From Actinomycetota bacterium (GTDB lineage Bacteria; Actinomycetota; CADDZG01; JAHWKV01), in the NCBI GenBank assembly GCA_030447305.1, contig JAUJPC010000001.1, forward strand, positions 822,406-886,405: a DNA stretch of 64,000 nucleotides, given 5' to 3'. The notes under the pieces were generated by a model. The model ran no database searches and was not told the DNA's origin. It saw nothing but the letters and a program-made list of their open reading frames with translations. Every line of letters starts with the position of its first letter. The first letter of the stretch is position 1. Shown here in pieces: positions 38,038 through 47,084 of the stretch. The position numbers were made by a program, and so were the translations under genes.

Positions 38038-39387
38038 TCAGAGCTCGTCGACGGGACCGACCTCGCGAACGACACCGTCCTTGATGATGAACACCGAGAC
38101 CGTTCCGGTCTCGACCTGGCCGTTTTCCCGGAAGGTCATCGTCTTGGTTATGCCCTCGTACTCGGAGTCCCTGGCCTTGTCCACCACGCACTGGCGGGTG
38201 ATGCCGGCGGCGCCGCCGCCCTCGCCGCACTCGCGGATGGCCTGGATCGTGGTGTTGGCCACGTCGAAGCCCTCGGCGGCGTAGATGCCGGGCCGCTTGT
38301 TGTATTCCGCTTCGAATGCCCTCACGAACTCCTGAGCCTCCTCTTCAGGCGACAGATTGATGTCCGGGCAAGCGCAGGTAAGCAGAACGTTCTCCGCCTC
38401 CTCCACTCCGATCTTCTCGCCGATTGGCTCCTCCTTGCTGCCGTCGCCCGAGGAGATGATGCCCTCATAGCCCTTCTCGCGCAGCTGCCTGGCCACCAGC
38501 TGGAACTGAGCCGCGTAGCCGGCGTAGAACAGCGCCTCCGGATCGGCGGCGACCACCGAGTCGACCAGGGCGGTGTAGTCGGTGGTGGGCTCGATGCTTT
38601 CGTCGAGCACCAGCTCCATGTCTGCCTCTTCGGCGGCGTTGCGGGTGGCGCCGCCCAGGCCCTGGCCGTACGGGCTCTTGTCGTCGACGACAGCAATGCG
38701 CTCGCAGCCGAGCTCTTCGAACACTCTGATGATGCCGTCGCCCTGATCGTTGTCGTTGGCCAGACCACGGAAGAACGTTCTGAAGCCGGATTCGGTCAGG
38801 TCAGGCCGGGTAGCAGAGGCCGTGAAGAACAAAAGCCCCGCCTCGCTGAACAGCCCCCCGGTGGCGGCGGTTTCGCCGGAGAAGCCCCCGCCCAACACTG
38901 CTACGACGCTAGGGTCACCGATGAACTGCTGGGCGAGCGCCGGCGCGGTGTCGGCCGCTCCGTTGCGGTTGTCCAATGGCTTGAAGGCCAGTGTCACGGG
39001 CAAGTTGCCCGCTTCATTCGCCTGCTTGATAGCCAGCGCCATGCCTTCATGGCTGGGGATGATGATGTTGGCGTTCTCGCCGGTGCGGTCACCGAAGGTC
39101 CCAATTGTCAGAGTCGGCTTCGCCTGGGCAAGCCTCAAGGTCCCCGCAGTGCCGCCCGGAGAAGCCTCACCCGGAGAAGCCTCACCCGGAGAAGCCCCGC
39201 CTGGAGAAGCACCCGCCGGGGAAGCGCCCTCCGGCGGCTCGGCCGGCTCGAGGGTTGCGGGATCGCAATCACCGGCCGCCTGGGTGCCTCCCCCGCCACC
39301 ACCACCATTTCCGCCTCCACAGGCGGCAAGCAGGAGCATTATCAGGACCAGCAGGGACAACAGAGTTGTGCCTCGCAGCTTCCTCAT
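38038..39387 (-). CDS. Branched-chain amino-acid-type ABC transporter substrate-binding lipoprotein
   Basis: LVLIMLLLAACGGGNGG lipobox; LTIGTFGDRTGENANIIIPSHEGMALAIKQANEAGNLPVTLAFKPLDN...PSVVAVLGGGFSGET. Confidence 0.9.
   Translation of the reverse strand: MRKLRGTTLLSLLVLIMLLLAACGGGNGGGGGGGTQAAGDCDPATLEPAEPPEGASPAGASPGGASPGEASPGEASPGGTAGTLRLAQAKPTLTIGTFGDRTGENANIIIPSHEGMALAIKQANEAGNLPVTLAFKPLDNRNGAADTAPALAQQFIGDPSVVAVLGGGFSGETAATGGLFSEAGLLFFTASATRPDLTESGFRTFFRGLANDNDQGDGIIRVFEELGCERIAVVDDKSPYGQGLGGATRNAAEEADMELVLDESIEPTTDYTALVDSVVAADPEALFYAGYAAQFQLVARQLREKGYEGIISSGDGSKEEPIGEKIGVEEAENVLLTCACPDINLSPEEEAQEFVRAFEAEYNKRPGIYAAEGFDVANTTIQAIRECGEGGGAAGITRQCVVDKARDSEYEGITKTMTFRENGQVETGTVSVFIIKDGVVREVGPVDEL
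39156..39233 (-). repeat. Degenerate 15-bp tandem repeat encoding (G/E)ASPGE-type linker
   Basis: CCCGGAGAAGCCTCA-type units on + strand; encodes EGASPAGASPGGASPGEASPGEASPGG. Confidence 0.85.
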
Positions 39388-39607
39388 TCCTAAAACCCCC
39401 TTTTACCTTTAGGGCCAATTCGAGCCAATTGGCGGGATTGTACCTGTTACCGGAATTCGTCGGGGGCATGAACTATTTGAGAACGGAAGATGAATACCGT
39501 TAACAGAAAGAGAACGGCTGATGCACTCCGAATGGGCCGGTTTCAAGCCCAGATTTAGTTGGTTGTTGGACGGGAGAACGGCATCCCATGATCGGGATGC
39601 CCCGGGG

Positions 39608-39796
39608 CTAAACCTTCTTCGGGTCGGGCTCCGCGGGCTTCGGTTCGTCCGGCTTCTCGTCGTCGTCCAGGCCCTTGCGGAACTCACCCTTGGCCTTGCC
39701 CAGGGAACGGGCGAACTCGGGAAGCTTCTTGGCACCGAACAGCAGCATCACCACTGCGGCGACTATCAACAATTCTCCGCCTCCGAGGTTTGGCAT
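39608..39796 (-). CDS. tatA: Sec-independent translocase TatA
   Basis: MPNLGGGELLIVAAVVMLLFGAKKLPEFARSLGKAKGEFRKGL. Confidence 0.93.
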   Translation of the reverse strand: MPNLGGGELLIVAAVVMLLFGAKKLPEFARSLGKAKGEFRKGLDDDEKPDEPKPAEPDPKKV

Positions 39797-39863
39797 CATC
39801 TGCTCCTTTTCAATCGTCTGGAGAAAGTATCCCAGCAAAAGCGGTCTCGGGCCGCATCGTTTC

Positions 39864-40634
39864 TCAGCGCTTCATAAGTCTCGCTGCAATCACGGTCCCC
39901 TCGTACAGCAGGCCAAGCGGAATGGCCATGATCATCAGCGTTATCGGATCCTGGGTCGGGGTAATGACGGCCGCAAGGATCAGGATGACCACCCAGGCGA
40001 TCTTGCGTGCGTCACGCAGCTTCCGGCTGCTGAGGACGCCCACCAAAGTCAGGCCCAGCAGGATTATGGGGAACTCGAACGAGAAGCCGAACGCAGCGAT
40101 CAGGATGAGGACAAAAGAGAGATAGTCGGCGGCTCTCGGCAACAGGACCAGTTCTGATCCCGCGAATCCCGCGAGCACCTCGAGCGCTTTGGGAAGAGAG
40201 ACGAACGCCACCGCCACGCCGGCGGCGAAGAGGACCACCGACACAATCACGAACGGCAGAGCGTACTTTCGCTCGTGGGCGTGCAGGCCCGGGGTGACGA
40301 AGCGCCACAGCTGCCACATCATCACCGGCAGAGCGAGTACCATTCCGGCAAAGGCGGTGACCTTCAGGCGGATCACAAAGGCCTCGGTGGGTGCAGTGTA
40401 GATCAGCTGGCCGCCCTGCAGGATCTGGTCGGCCACCGGGAGCCTGGCCAGCGGCTCGATGAGCATGGCAAGGATGTGCGAGTAGAGGTACCACGCCACA
40501 CCGCAGCACAGAGCGTAGGCCACCACCACCTTGAACAGCCGGTTGCGAAGCTCGTCGAGATGCTCCATCAGGCTCATCTCGGTGGATGCGGAGACCTCGG
40601 TCCGGTTTCCGGCTCGCCGTTCAGAGATCTTCAT
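39864..40634 (-). CDS. tatC: Sec-independent translocase TatC
   Basis: MSLMEHLDELRNRLFKVVVAYALC...LIYTAPTEAFVIRLKVTAFAGMVLALPVMMWQLWRFVTPGLHAHERKY. Confidence 0.95.
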   Translation of the reverse strand: MKISERRAGNRTEVSASTEMSLMEHLDELRNRLFKVVVAYALCCGVAWYLYSHILAMLIEPLARLPVADQILQGGQLIYTAPTEAFVIRLKVTAFAGMVLALPVMMWQLWRFVTPGLHAHERKYALPFVIVSVVLFAAGVAVAFVSLPKALEVLAGFAGSELVLLPRAADYLSFVLILIAAFGFSFEFPIILLGLTLVGVLSSRKLRDARKIAWVVILILAAVITPTQDPITLMIMAIPLGLLYEGTVIAARLMKR

Positions 40635-40660
40635 ACGGCTTACCTTAGAGCCTCACCAAG

Positions 40661-41077
40661 TTAGTCGCGTCTCTCCCGCAGAGCCACCGTGCAGGTGCCG
40701 AAAGCGGTCATCCGGCCCTCCTCGTCGGAGATCTCCACCGCCCACACCGCCAGGGTGGACCCGGACTGCAGGGGATGTCCCACCCCCGTCACCCAGCCCG
40801 ACGAGGCAGGTCTGAGGTGGTTGACCTTCAGTTCGACCCCCAGCGCCAGTTTTGTGCGGTCGGCCAGCCAGCCACCTACCGAAGCGATGCTTTCGACCAT
40901 CACCGCCGACGCGCCGCCGTGGAGCATTCCCCACGGCTGGGCATTCCCGGAGACGGGCATTCGAACTACGATCCGAGACGGTGACGCCTCCACCCACTCC
41001 AGGCCCATCTTTTCCATGAGGGGCCCCCGGCGTTTCTCGTTCAGCTCGGCGGGAGATGGTAGCGGATCGTTGTTCAC
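40661..41077 (-). CDS. Hotdog-fold thioesterase (PaaI-like)
   Basis: VVRMPVSGNAQPWGMLHGGASAVMVESIASVGGWLADRTKLALGVELKVNHLRPASSGWVTG. Confidence 0.88.
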   Translation of the reverse strand: MNNDPLPSPAELNEKRRGPLMEKMGLEWVEASPSRIVVRMPVSGNAQPWGMLHGGASAVMVESIASVGGWLADRTKLALGVELKVNHLRPASSGWVTGVGHPLQSGSTLAVWAVEISDEEGRMTAFGTCTVALRERRD

Positions 41078-41111
41078 CCTTCGAGCCTAGCCCGGATGCC
41101 CGGTGAGCGGC

Positions 41112-44100
41112 TCAAGCACCTGCCAGAGAACCCTCGTGCGCGCTCTCGATCTTGGCCACCTCCGCCTTGGGAGCCATCCGCCAGAAGTGCTGCGACTCCT
41201 CATCCCAGTTCTCCAGGATCCAGTACGCCCGCTCGGAACCGGTCAGCTCGGCATGGTCGGCCAGCAGCTCCAGCAGCTCGGCCAGATCGCCTCGGCGCGG
41301 CCGGTGCAGGTCGACGAGCTCGGGGTTGACCCTGGCCCGCAGCCGCAACTCCGGGTCCCAGACGTATGCCTGCCCCCCGGTCATGCCGGCTCCCATGTTC
41401 CATCCGGTGGGTCCAAGGACCACTACGGTTCCTCCGGTCATGTACTCGCAGGCGTGGTCTCCGGCCCCCTCGACCACCGCAGTGGCACCCGAGTTGCGGA
41501 CGCACAAACGCTCGCCTCCGCGTCCGGCCACGAACAGCCTGCCTCCGGTGGCGCCGTAGAGGACCGTGTTACCGACCAGGTGTGGCTCGCCGGCGTCATT
41601 CTCGGGAGCCTTGATGACGATCCGGCCGCCGCCCATACCCTTGCCGACGTAGTCGTTGGCTTCGCCGGTGAGGATGAAGTCAACGCCGTTGCTGAGGAAC
41701 GCTCCGAAGCTCTGGCCGGCTTCTCCTTCGAACCGGACGGTCGCCTTGCCCGGAGGTGCTTTGTCGCCGTGCTCGTGGGCGATCGCTCCGCCCAACCGGG
41801 CGCCGATGGTCCGGTCCTTGTTGTGGATCGGGTAGGAGACGTCGACCTCTCCTCCTTCGAGCAGCGCCTCTATACAGGCGTCGAAGACGTGATCTCCAAG
41901 CTCCGAGGTGGGCCGCTGGATGGGATGGGCGGCGACAAAGTGGCGGGTGCCCGCCTCCTGGAACATCAGCGGCGCCAGGTCGAGCATGCCGGCCCGGGGA
42001 CCCACCGTGTGCGGCTCCAGCAGGTCCATGCGGCCGATGGCCTCGTCGATCGAACGCAGACCGAGCGAGGCCAAGATGCGGCGGGTCTCCTCGGCGACGA
42101 AGATCAAGTAGCGCGCGACTTTCTCGGGCGTTCCGGTGAACTTGGCCCTGAGATCCTTGCGCTGGGTGGCGATACCCACCGGGCAGGTGTCGCGGTGGCA
42201 GGCCCGCACCATGATGCAGCCCTCGGCCAGCAGCAGCGAGGTGCCGAACGAGTATTCGTCGGCTCCCAGCAGTGCGGCCATGATCACGTCACGGCCGCTC
42301 TTCATGCCGCCGTCGACCCGGATCCGGACGCGGTCCCGCAGGCCGTTATGCATGAGGGTCTGCTGCGTCTCCGCGATGCCGACCTCCCACGGGAGACCCG
42401 CGTTCTTGATGCTGGAAAGGGCGCTGGCACCCGTACCGCCGTCCCAGCCGGAGATCTGGACCACGTCGGCCAGGGCCTTGGCGACACCGGCGGCGATCGT
42501 GCCCACCCCGGCTTCGGCCACCAGCTTTACCGAGACCGTGGCCTTCGGGTTGACCTGCTTCAGATCGAAGATCAGCTGCGCCAGGTCCTCGATGGAGTAG
42601 ATGTCGTGGTGCGGTGGGGGAGAGATCAGGGCCACGCCCGGGCTGGTGTGCCGTAGGGCGGCGATCTCGTTGGTCACCTTGTGTCCGGGAAGCTGGCCGC
42701 CCTCGCCCGGCTTGGAGCCCTGGGCGATCTTGATCTGCAGCTCCTCGGCCCACGAGGCGTACTCCGGCGTGACGCCGAAGCGGCCGGACGCCACTTGCTT
42801 CACCTTGCAGCGGCGCTCATTACGGTAGCGGCCGGGGTCTTCACCGCCCTCCCCGCTGTTGGCCGCTCCGCCGATGGAGTTAAGGGCCATGGCCAGGGTT
42901 TCGTGGGCCTCGGCACCAATGGCGCCGTGGCTGATCGCTCCGGTGGAGAAGCGGGCGGTGATGGCCTCGACCGGCTCCACCTCCTCCAGGGGAATGGGGT
43001 CAACCGGCTTGAACCTGAACAGGTCGCGCGGCTCCGTGGCCGGCCGCTGCTCGACCAGGGCCGCGAACTTGCTGTAGGTGTCCCACTCGCCGTTGCGCAC
43101 GGCTTCCTGCAGGGTGTCCACCACATCCGGGTTGGTGGCGTGGTACTCGCCGTTGACCCGGTGCTTGACGTATCCCGGATGCGGAACCTTGGGAGCCGGC
43201 TGGTATCCCTTGGCGTGGCGCTTAAGGACGTCTTCGGCGATCTCGGCCAGGCCGATGCCCCCCACCGGCGATGGGGTGCCGGTGAACGCCAGGTCTATGA
43301 CGTCCTGCCCGATGCCGATCGCATCGAAGATCTGGGCGCCCCGGTACGAGTCGGTCGTGGAGATGCCCATCTTCGACATGATCTTCAGCACACCCTCCTC
43401 GACGGCCAGGCGGTAACGCATCAGTGCCTCCTGGACGCCGATGTCTTCGCCCAGGCGGCCTTTGTTCACGATGTCGGTCAGCGACTCCAGCGCCAGCCGG
43501 GGGCAGATCGCCTCCGCGCCGTAACCGAGCAGGCAGGCGAAGTGGTGAACCTCTCGGGCCTCGTCCGTCTCGACCACCAGCCCGGATCGGGTCCGGTGTC
43601 CTGAACTCATCAGCCGTTGGTGAACGGCTCCCACCGCCAGCAGCATCGGGATCGGAGCGCGCTCCGGACCGGTGTCCCGGTCGGAGATTACGATGATGCC
43701 GCTGCCGATGCGGGCAGCCTGCTCCGCCTCCTCACATATCCGCTCGAGCTGGTCGAGCATGCCCTGCTTGCCGTCCCCCACCGGGAAGGTGGCGTTCAGG
43801 CGGTACCCGCCGAGCGCCTTGAACAGGAAGAAGGTATCCAGCTCCAGCAGGGAGGCGCCCTCCGGACGCTCCCACAGGACCGGGTCATGCGGCCCGATAA
43901 GCGTCCGGACGCTCATCACGGAGCGCTCCCGCATATGGTCGATCGCCGGGTTGGTCACCTGGGCGAAGCGCTGTTTGAAGTAGTTGAAGAGGGGGCGGTT
44001 GAACTCGCTCAGCACCGCGGGCGAGGTATCGTCCCCCATCGACGACGTGGGTTCGTGAGCATTCGACGCCATCGGCCGAAGGATCACCGTGAACTCCTCC

Positions 44101-45473
44101 TTCGTGTACCCGAAAGCGACCTGGCGGTTGACCAGGTCGGCCGGGATCTGCGGGTCCGGCGCCACCAGCGAGGTCTGGGTAAGGTGTTCGGCGACCCACT
44201 GGCCGTACGGCTTGCGCTTGGCCAGCTTCTCGGAGACCGGGTCGAAGACGAAGCCGCCGTCGGCGGGGTCTACGCAGAGCATCTGTCCGGGACCGAGCTT
44301 TCCCCTCTTCACCATGCCGTGGCCGCGGGTGTAGACGGATCCAGCCTCCGAGGAGCAGGCGATCAGCCCGTCCTCACAGATGGAGTACCGCAGTGGCCGC
44401 AAGCCGTTGCGGTCCAAAGCGGCGCCGATCTTGAAGCCGTCGGTGAAAAGGACCCCCGCCGGGCCGTCCCACGCCTCCATGAGGCAACTGTGGTAGCGGT
44501 AGAAGTCCCGGACCTCGTCATCGAGATCCTCGAGCTTCTCCCAGGCGCAGGGGATGAGCATCGCCATGGCGTGGGTCACGTCGCGGCCCTCGCGGTTGAG
44601 CAGCTCGAGCACGTTGTCGAACATCGCCGAGTCCGAGCCGTTCTCGTCGATGACCGGGCGCAGCAACTCCTCCTCCAGCAGGTTGCGCTTGCCGAGGCGG
44701 CCCTCCCGGGCCTTCATCCGGTTTATGTTGCCGGCGATGGTGTTGATCTCCCCGTTGTGGCAGCTCTGTCGGAACGGCTGGGCCCGCTCCCAGGTGGGGG
44801 CGGTGTTCGTGGAGAAGCGCTGGTGGAACATCGCAAATGGAGCGGTGAAGTCGTCCCGCCGGAGGTCCGGATAGAACTCCGCCAGCTGGTCGGCAACGAC
44901 GAGAGCCTTGTAGGTGATGGTCAGGAAGGAGAAGGACGGAAAATAGAGCCGGAAGCCGGCGTCCCGGCAGCCCTTCTCGGAGCGTTTGCGGGCCCGCACG
45001 CACCGCCGCTCGGCCTCGGCTGTGTCCACCCCCACCGGCCGGAGCAGGATCGCCTGCTCGATTCCGGGGTGGATCTGTTTGGCCTGGTCACCGATGTAGT
45101 CGAGCTCGATCGGGACCTCGCGCCACCCCAGTACGCCGATGCCCTCCTGATGGCAGGCCTCCTCGATTTTTTCCCGGTGGCCGGTCTCGCCGGGAGGCCA
45201 CACGAACGCCATCGCAACGCCGATAAACGCCGGATCGGCCTCGGAGTGAAACTCGGATGCGAAGAAGTGGGCGGGGAGGGGGAGCAGTATGCCGGCGCCG
45301 TCACCGCTGCGGGAGTCTGCGGCCACCGCTCCGCGGTGCCGAACCCGACACAGCGAGTAAAGGGCCGACTCAACGATCGACCGGCTCGGCCTGCCCTGTG
45401 CATCGGCAACGAATCCAATGCCGCAGGCGTCGCGCTCGTATCGGGGGTTGTACAGACCCTGGGAGGCGTTCAG
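41112..45473 (-). CDS. gltB: Glutamate synthase large subunit; probable CTG start at 45473 (ORF track begins late at 45326)
   Basis: LNASQGLYNPRYERDACGIGFVADAQGRPSRSIVESALYSLCRVRHRGAVAADSRSGDGAGILLPLP... ; GMSTTDSYRGAQIFDAIGI; ISGWDGGTGASALSSIKNAGLPWE; catalytic Cys in DACGIGF lies upstream of the called Met. Confidence 0.95.
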   Translation of the reverse strand: MNASQGLYNPRYERDACGIGFVADAQGRPSRSIVESALYSLCRVRHRGAVAADSRSGDGAGILLPLPAHFFASEFHSEADPAFIGVAMAFVWPPGETGHREKIEEACHQEGIGVLGWREVPIELDYIGDQAKQIHPGIEQAILLRPVGVDTAEAERRCVRARKRSEKGCRDAGFRLYFPSFSFLTITYKALVVADQLAEFYPDLRRDDFTAPFAMFHQRFSTNTAPTWERAQPFRQSCHNGEINTIAGNINRMKAREGRLGKRNLLEEELLRPVIDENGSDSAMFDNVLELLNREGRDVTHAMAMLIPCAWEKLEDLDDEVRDFYRYHSCLMEAWDGPAGVLFTDGFKIGAALDRNGLRPLRYSICEDGLIACSSEAGSVYTRGHGMVKRGKLGPGQMLCVDPADGGFVFDPVSEKLAKRKPYGQWVAEHLTQTSLVAPDPQIPADLVNRQVAFGYTKEEFTVILRPMASNAHEPTSSMGDDTSPAVLSEFNRPLFNYFKQRFAQVTNPAIDHMRERSVMSVRTLIGPHDPVLWERPEGASLLELDTFFLFKALGGYRLNATFPVGDGKQGMLDQLERICEEAEQAARIGSGIIVISDRDTGPERAPIPMLLAVGAVHQRLMSSGHRTRSGLVVETDEAREVHHFACLLGYGAEAICPRLALESLTDIVNKGRLGEDIGVQEALMRYRLAVEEGVLKIMSKMGISTTDSYRGAQIFDAIGIGQDVIDLAFTGTPSPVGGIGLAEIAEDVLKRHAKGYQPAPKVPHPGYVKHRVNGEYHATNPDVVDTLQEAVRNGEWDTYSKFAALVEQRPATEPRDLFRFKPVDPIPLEEVEPVEAITARFSTGAISHGAIGAEAHETLAMALNSIGGAANSGEGGEDPGRYRNERRCKVKQVASGRFGVTPEYASWAEELQIKIAQGSKPGEGGQLPGHKVTNEIAALRHTSPGVALISPPPHHDIYSIEDLAQLIFDLKQVNPKATVSVKLVAEAGVGTIAAGVAKALADVVQISGWDGGTGASALSSIKNAGLPWEVGIAETQQTLMHNGLRDRVRIRVDGGMKSGRDVIMAALLGADEYSFGTSLLLAEGCIMVRACHRDTCPVGIATQRKDLRAKFTGTPEKVARYLIFVAEETRRILASLGLRSIDEAIGRMDLLEPHTVGPRAGMLDLAPLMFQEAGTRHFVAAHPIQRPTSELGDHVFDACIEALLEGGEVDVSYPIHNKDRTIGARLGGAIAHEHGDKAPPGKATVRFEGEAGQSFGAFLSNGVDFILTGEANDYVGKGMGGGRIVIKAPENDAGEPHLVGNTVLYGATGGRLFVAGRGGERLCVRNSGATAVVEGAGDHACEYMTGGTVVVLGPTGWNMGAGMTGGQAYVWDPELRLRARVNPELVDLHRPRRGDLAELLELLADHAELTGSERAYWILENWDEESQHFWRMAPKAEVAKIESAHEGSLAGA

Positions 45474-45556
45474 CGGGGCTCCTTCCTGGCAGCGCTTGTT
45501 GGGCCGCCGGTCCTCGTGGCGCCGGTCAGGCGCCTGGTCTTCGCCAAATCTAGGAT

Positions 45557-45585
45557 AAAAAAAGCGCCCGCCGGAAGCGAGCGCC
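45557..45585 (-). terminator. Intrinsic terminator/attenuator-like hairpin in the gltB leader
   Basis: Minus strand GCGCTCGC-TTCCG-GCGGGCGC (one G.U) followed by TTTTTTT; sits ~85 nt upstream of gltB start. Confidence 0.75.
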
Positions 45586-45612
45586 GTTGCTCAAAACTTT
45601 GTGTTGGCACGT

Positions 45613-45641
45613 AGTGTAGCCGAATATTTCCTGATTGTTAA
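45613..45641 (-). promoter_or_regulatory. Sigma70-type promoter for gltB leader
   Basis: Minus strand TTAACA - 17 nt - TACACT. Confidence 0.5.
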
Positions 45642-45704
45642 GTGGCGACGCTAGGCTCTCGGCATAGCCGCTGTTCCGGGTGCTATAGCCTTCGGCTTGA
45701 CTCC

Positions 45705-47084
45705 ATGACCTCAAGAACACTCACCATACTAGGCGCAGGTCCTGGCGGTCTGGGGGCCGGCTACCGGGCGGCTCTGGCCGGCCATGAGGTCACGATCCTT
45801 GAGCGAGCAGCGCGGTCCGGAGGGCTGGCGGGAAGCTTCGAGGTGGGCGGCGTGATGGTCGACCACGGCAGCCACCGGCTCCACCCGGCAACCGAGCCGC
45901 GCCTGCTGGAGGAGCTGAAGCGTCTGCTGGGCGGTGACCTTCAGGAGCGCAGGAGGCACGGCCGGATCTACCTGGAGGGCCGCTGGATCGCCTTTCCTCT
46001 TCAGGCGGCGGATCTATTGCGCAACCTTCCACCCGGGTTCGCACTGGCCGCCGGGCGGGACGCAGTCCTCTCGTGGACCCGCAAACCAAAAGAGGACACC
46101 TTTTCCGACCTGCTGCTGGCCGGATTGGGTCCCACGATGTGCGATCGCTTCTACTTTCCCTACGCCCGAAAGCTGTGGGGCCTGGAGCCGTCGCAGATCG
46201 ACGGTGAGCAGGCCCGCCGCCGGGTCAGTGGGAACGGAGCCGGAAAGCTGCTCCGCAAGGTGAGAGGTTCGGGCCGGGTCGGGGCGAGCTTTTACTACCC
46301 GCGGCGGGGCTTCGGCCAGCTTTGGGATGAGCTGGCCGCAGCAGCCGCCCGGGCCGGGGCCGACATCCGGATGGAGTCTGGGGTTCGCAGAGTGGAGCAA
46401 CGCCCGGGAGGTTTCCGGATCCAGGCCGCCGGGGGGGTGTTTGAAGCCGAGTTGCTGTGGTCCACCGTACCCCTTGCGGCACTGGCCCGGAGCTTTGAAC
46501 CCGAGCCCCCGGAGGAGGTGCTGCAGGCCGCAGGCGGGCTGAGGTCCCGGGCCATGCTTCTGGTCTACCTGGTGGTGCCTCGGGCGCAGTACACCGAGTA
46601 CGACGCCCACTACGTGCCGGATCCCCGTACCCCGGTGACCCGCATCTCCGAGCCCAAGAACTACCGGGACGGCGACGACCCGGCCGGCCGGACGGTTCTC
46701 TGTGCCGAGGTTCCCTGCACGGTGGGGGATGGGCTATGGACCCGGCGGGACGCCGAGCTGGGAATGCTGGTGGAGGATACCCTCGCGATGATGGGCCTGC
46801 CGGCGGCAGATCCGGCGGCGGTTTTCGTCAAACGGGTGCCGGCGGCCTACCCGGTGTACGGCCAGGGTTACGCCGCCTCCTTCGAGAAGCTGATGGGGTG
46901 GGCGGAGTCAGTCCCCGGTCTGCTGACGTTCGGGCGCCACGGTTTATTCGCTCATAACAACTCGCATCATGCCCTGGAGATGGGCTGGGCGGCCGCCGAG
47001 GCGCTGGGAAGTGGCGGCTCTTTCGACGAGGGGACATGGGAAGCTTCGCTGGAGCGGTTTGCCTCCCATGTGGTGGAGGACTGA
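45705..47084 (+). CDS. FAD-dependent oxidoreductase (protoporphyrinogen-oxidase/UDP-galactopyranose-mutase-like amine oxidase superfamily)
   Basis: MTSRTLTILGAGPGGLGAGYRAALAGHEVTILERAARSGGLAGSFEVGGVMVDHGSHRLHP; FYFPYARKLWGLEPSQIDGEQARRRV; LLTFGRHGLFAHNNSHHALEMGWAAAE. Confidence 0.85.
   Translation: MTSRTLTILGAGPGGLGAGYRAALAGHEVTILERAARSGGLAGSFEVGGVMVDHGSHRLHPATEPRLLEELKRLLGGDLQERRRHGRIYLEGRWIAFPLQAADLLRNLPPGFALAAGRDAVLSWTRKPKEDTFSDLLLAGLGPTMCDRFYFPYARKLWGLEPSQIDGEQARRRVSGNGAGKLLRKVRGSGRVGASFYYPRRGFGQLWDELAAAAARAGADIRMESGVRRVEQRPGGFRIQAAGGVFEAELLWSTVPLAALARSFEPEPPEEVLQAAGGLRSRAMLLVYLVVPRAQYTEYDAHYVPDPRTPVTRISEPKNYRDGDDPAGRTVLCAEVPCTVGDGLWTRRDAELGMLVEDTLAMMGLPAADPAAVFVKRVPAAYPVYGQGYAASFEKLMGWAESVPGLLTFGRHGLFAHNNSHHALEMGWAAAEALGSGGSFDEGTWEASLERFASHVVED

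Noticed and set aside
36392-39393. + strand ORFs 36392-37624 and 37831-39393
   Set aside because: Antisense to livM/livH and the substrate-binding protein; no supporting motifs.
41103-45614. Large + strand ORFs (41103-42656, 42681-43604, 43617-45614)
   Set aside because: Antisense to gltB, which is unambiguous; compositional artefacts.
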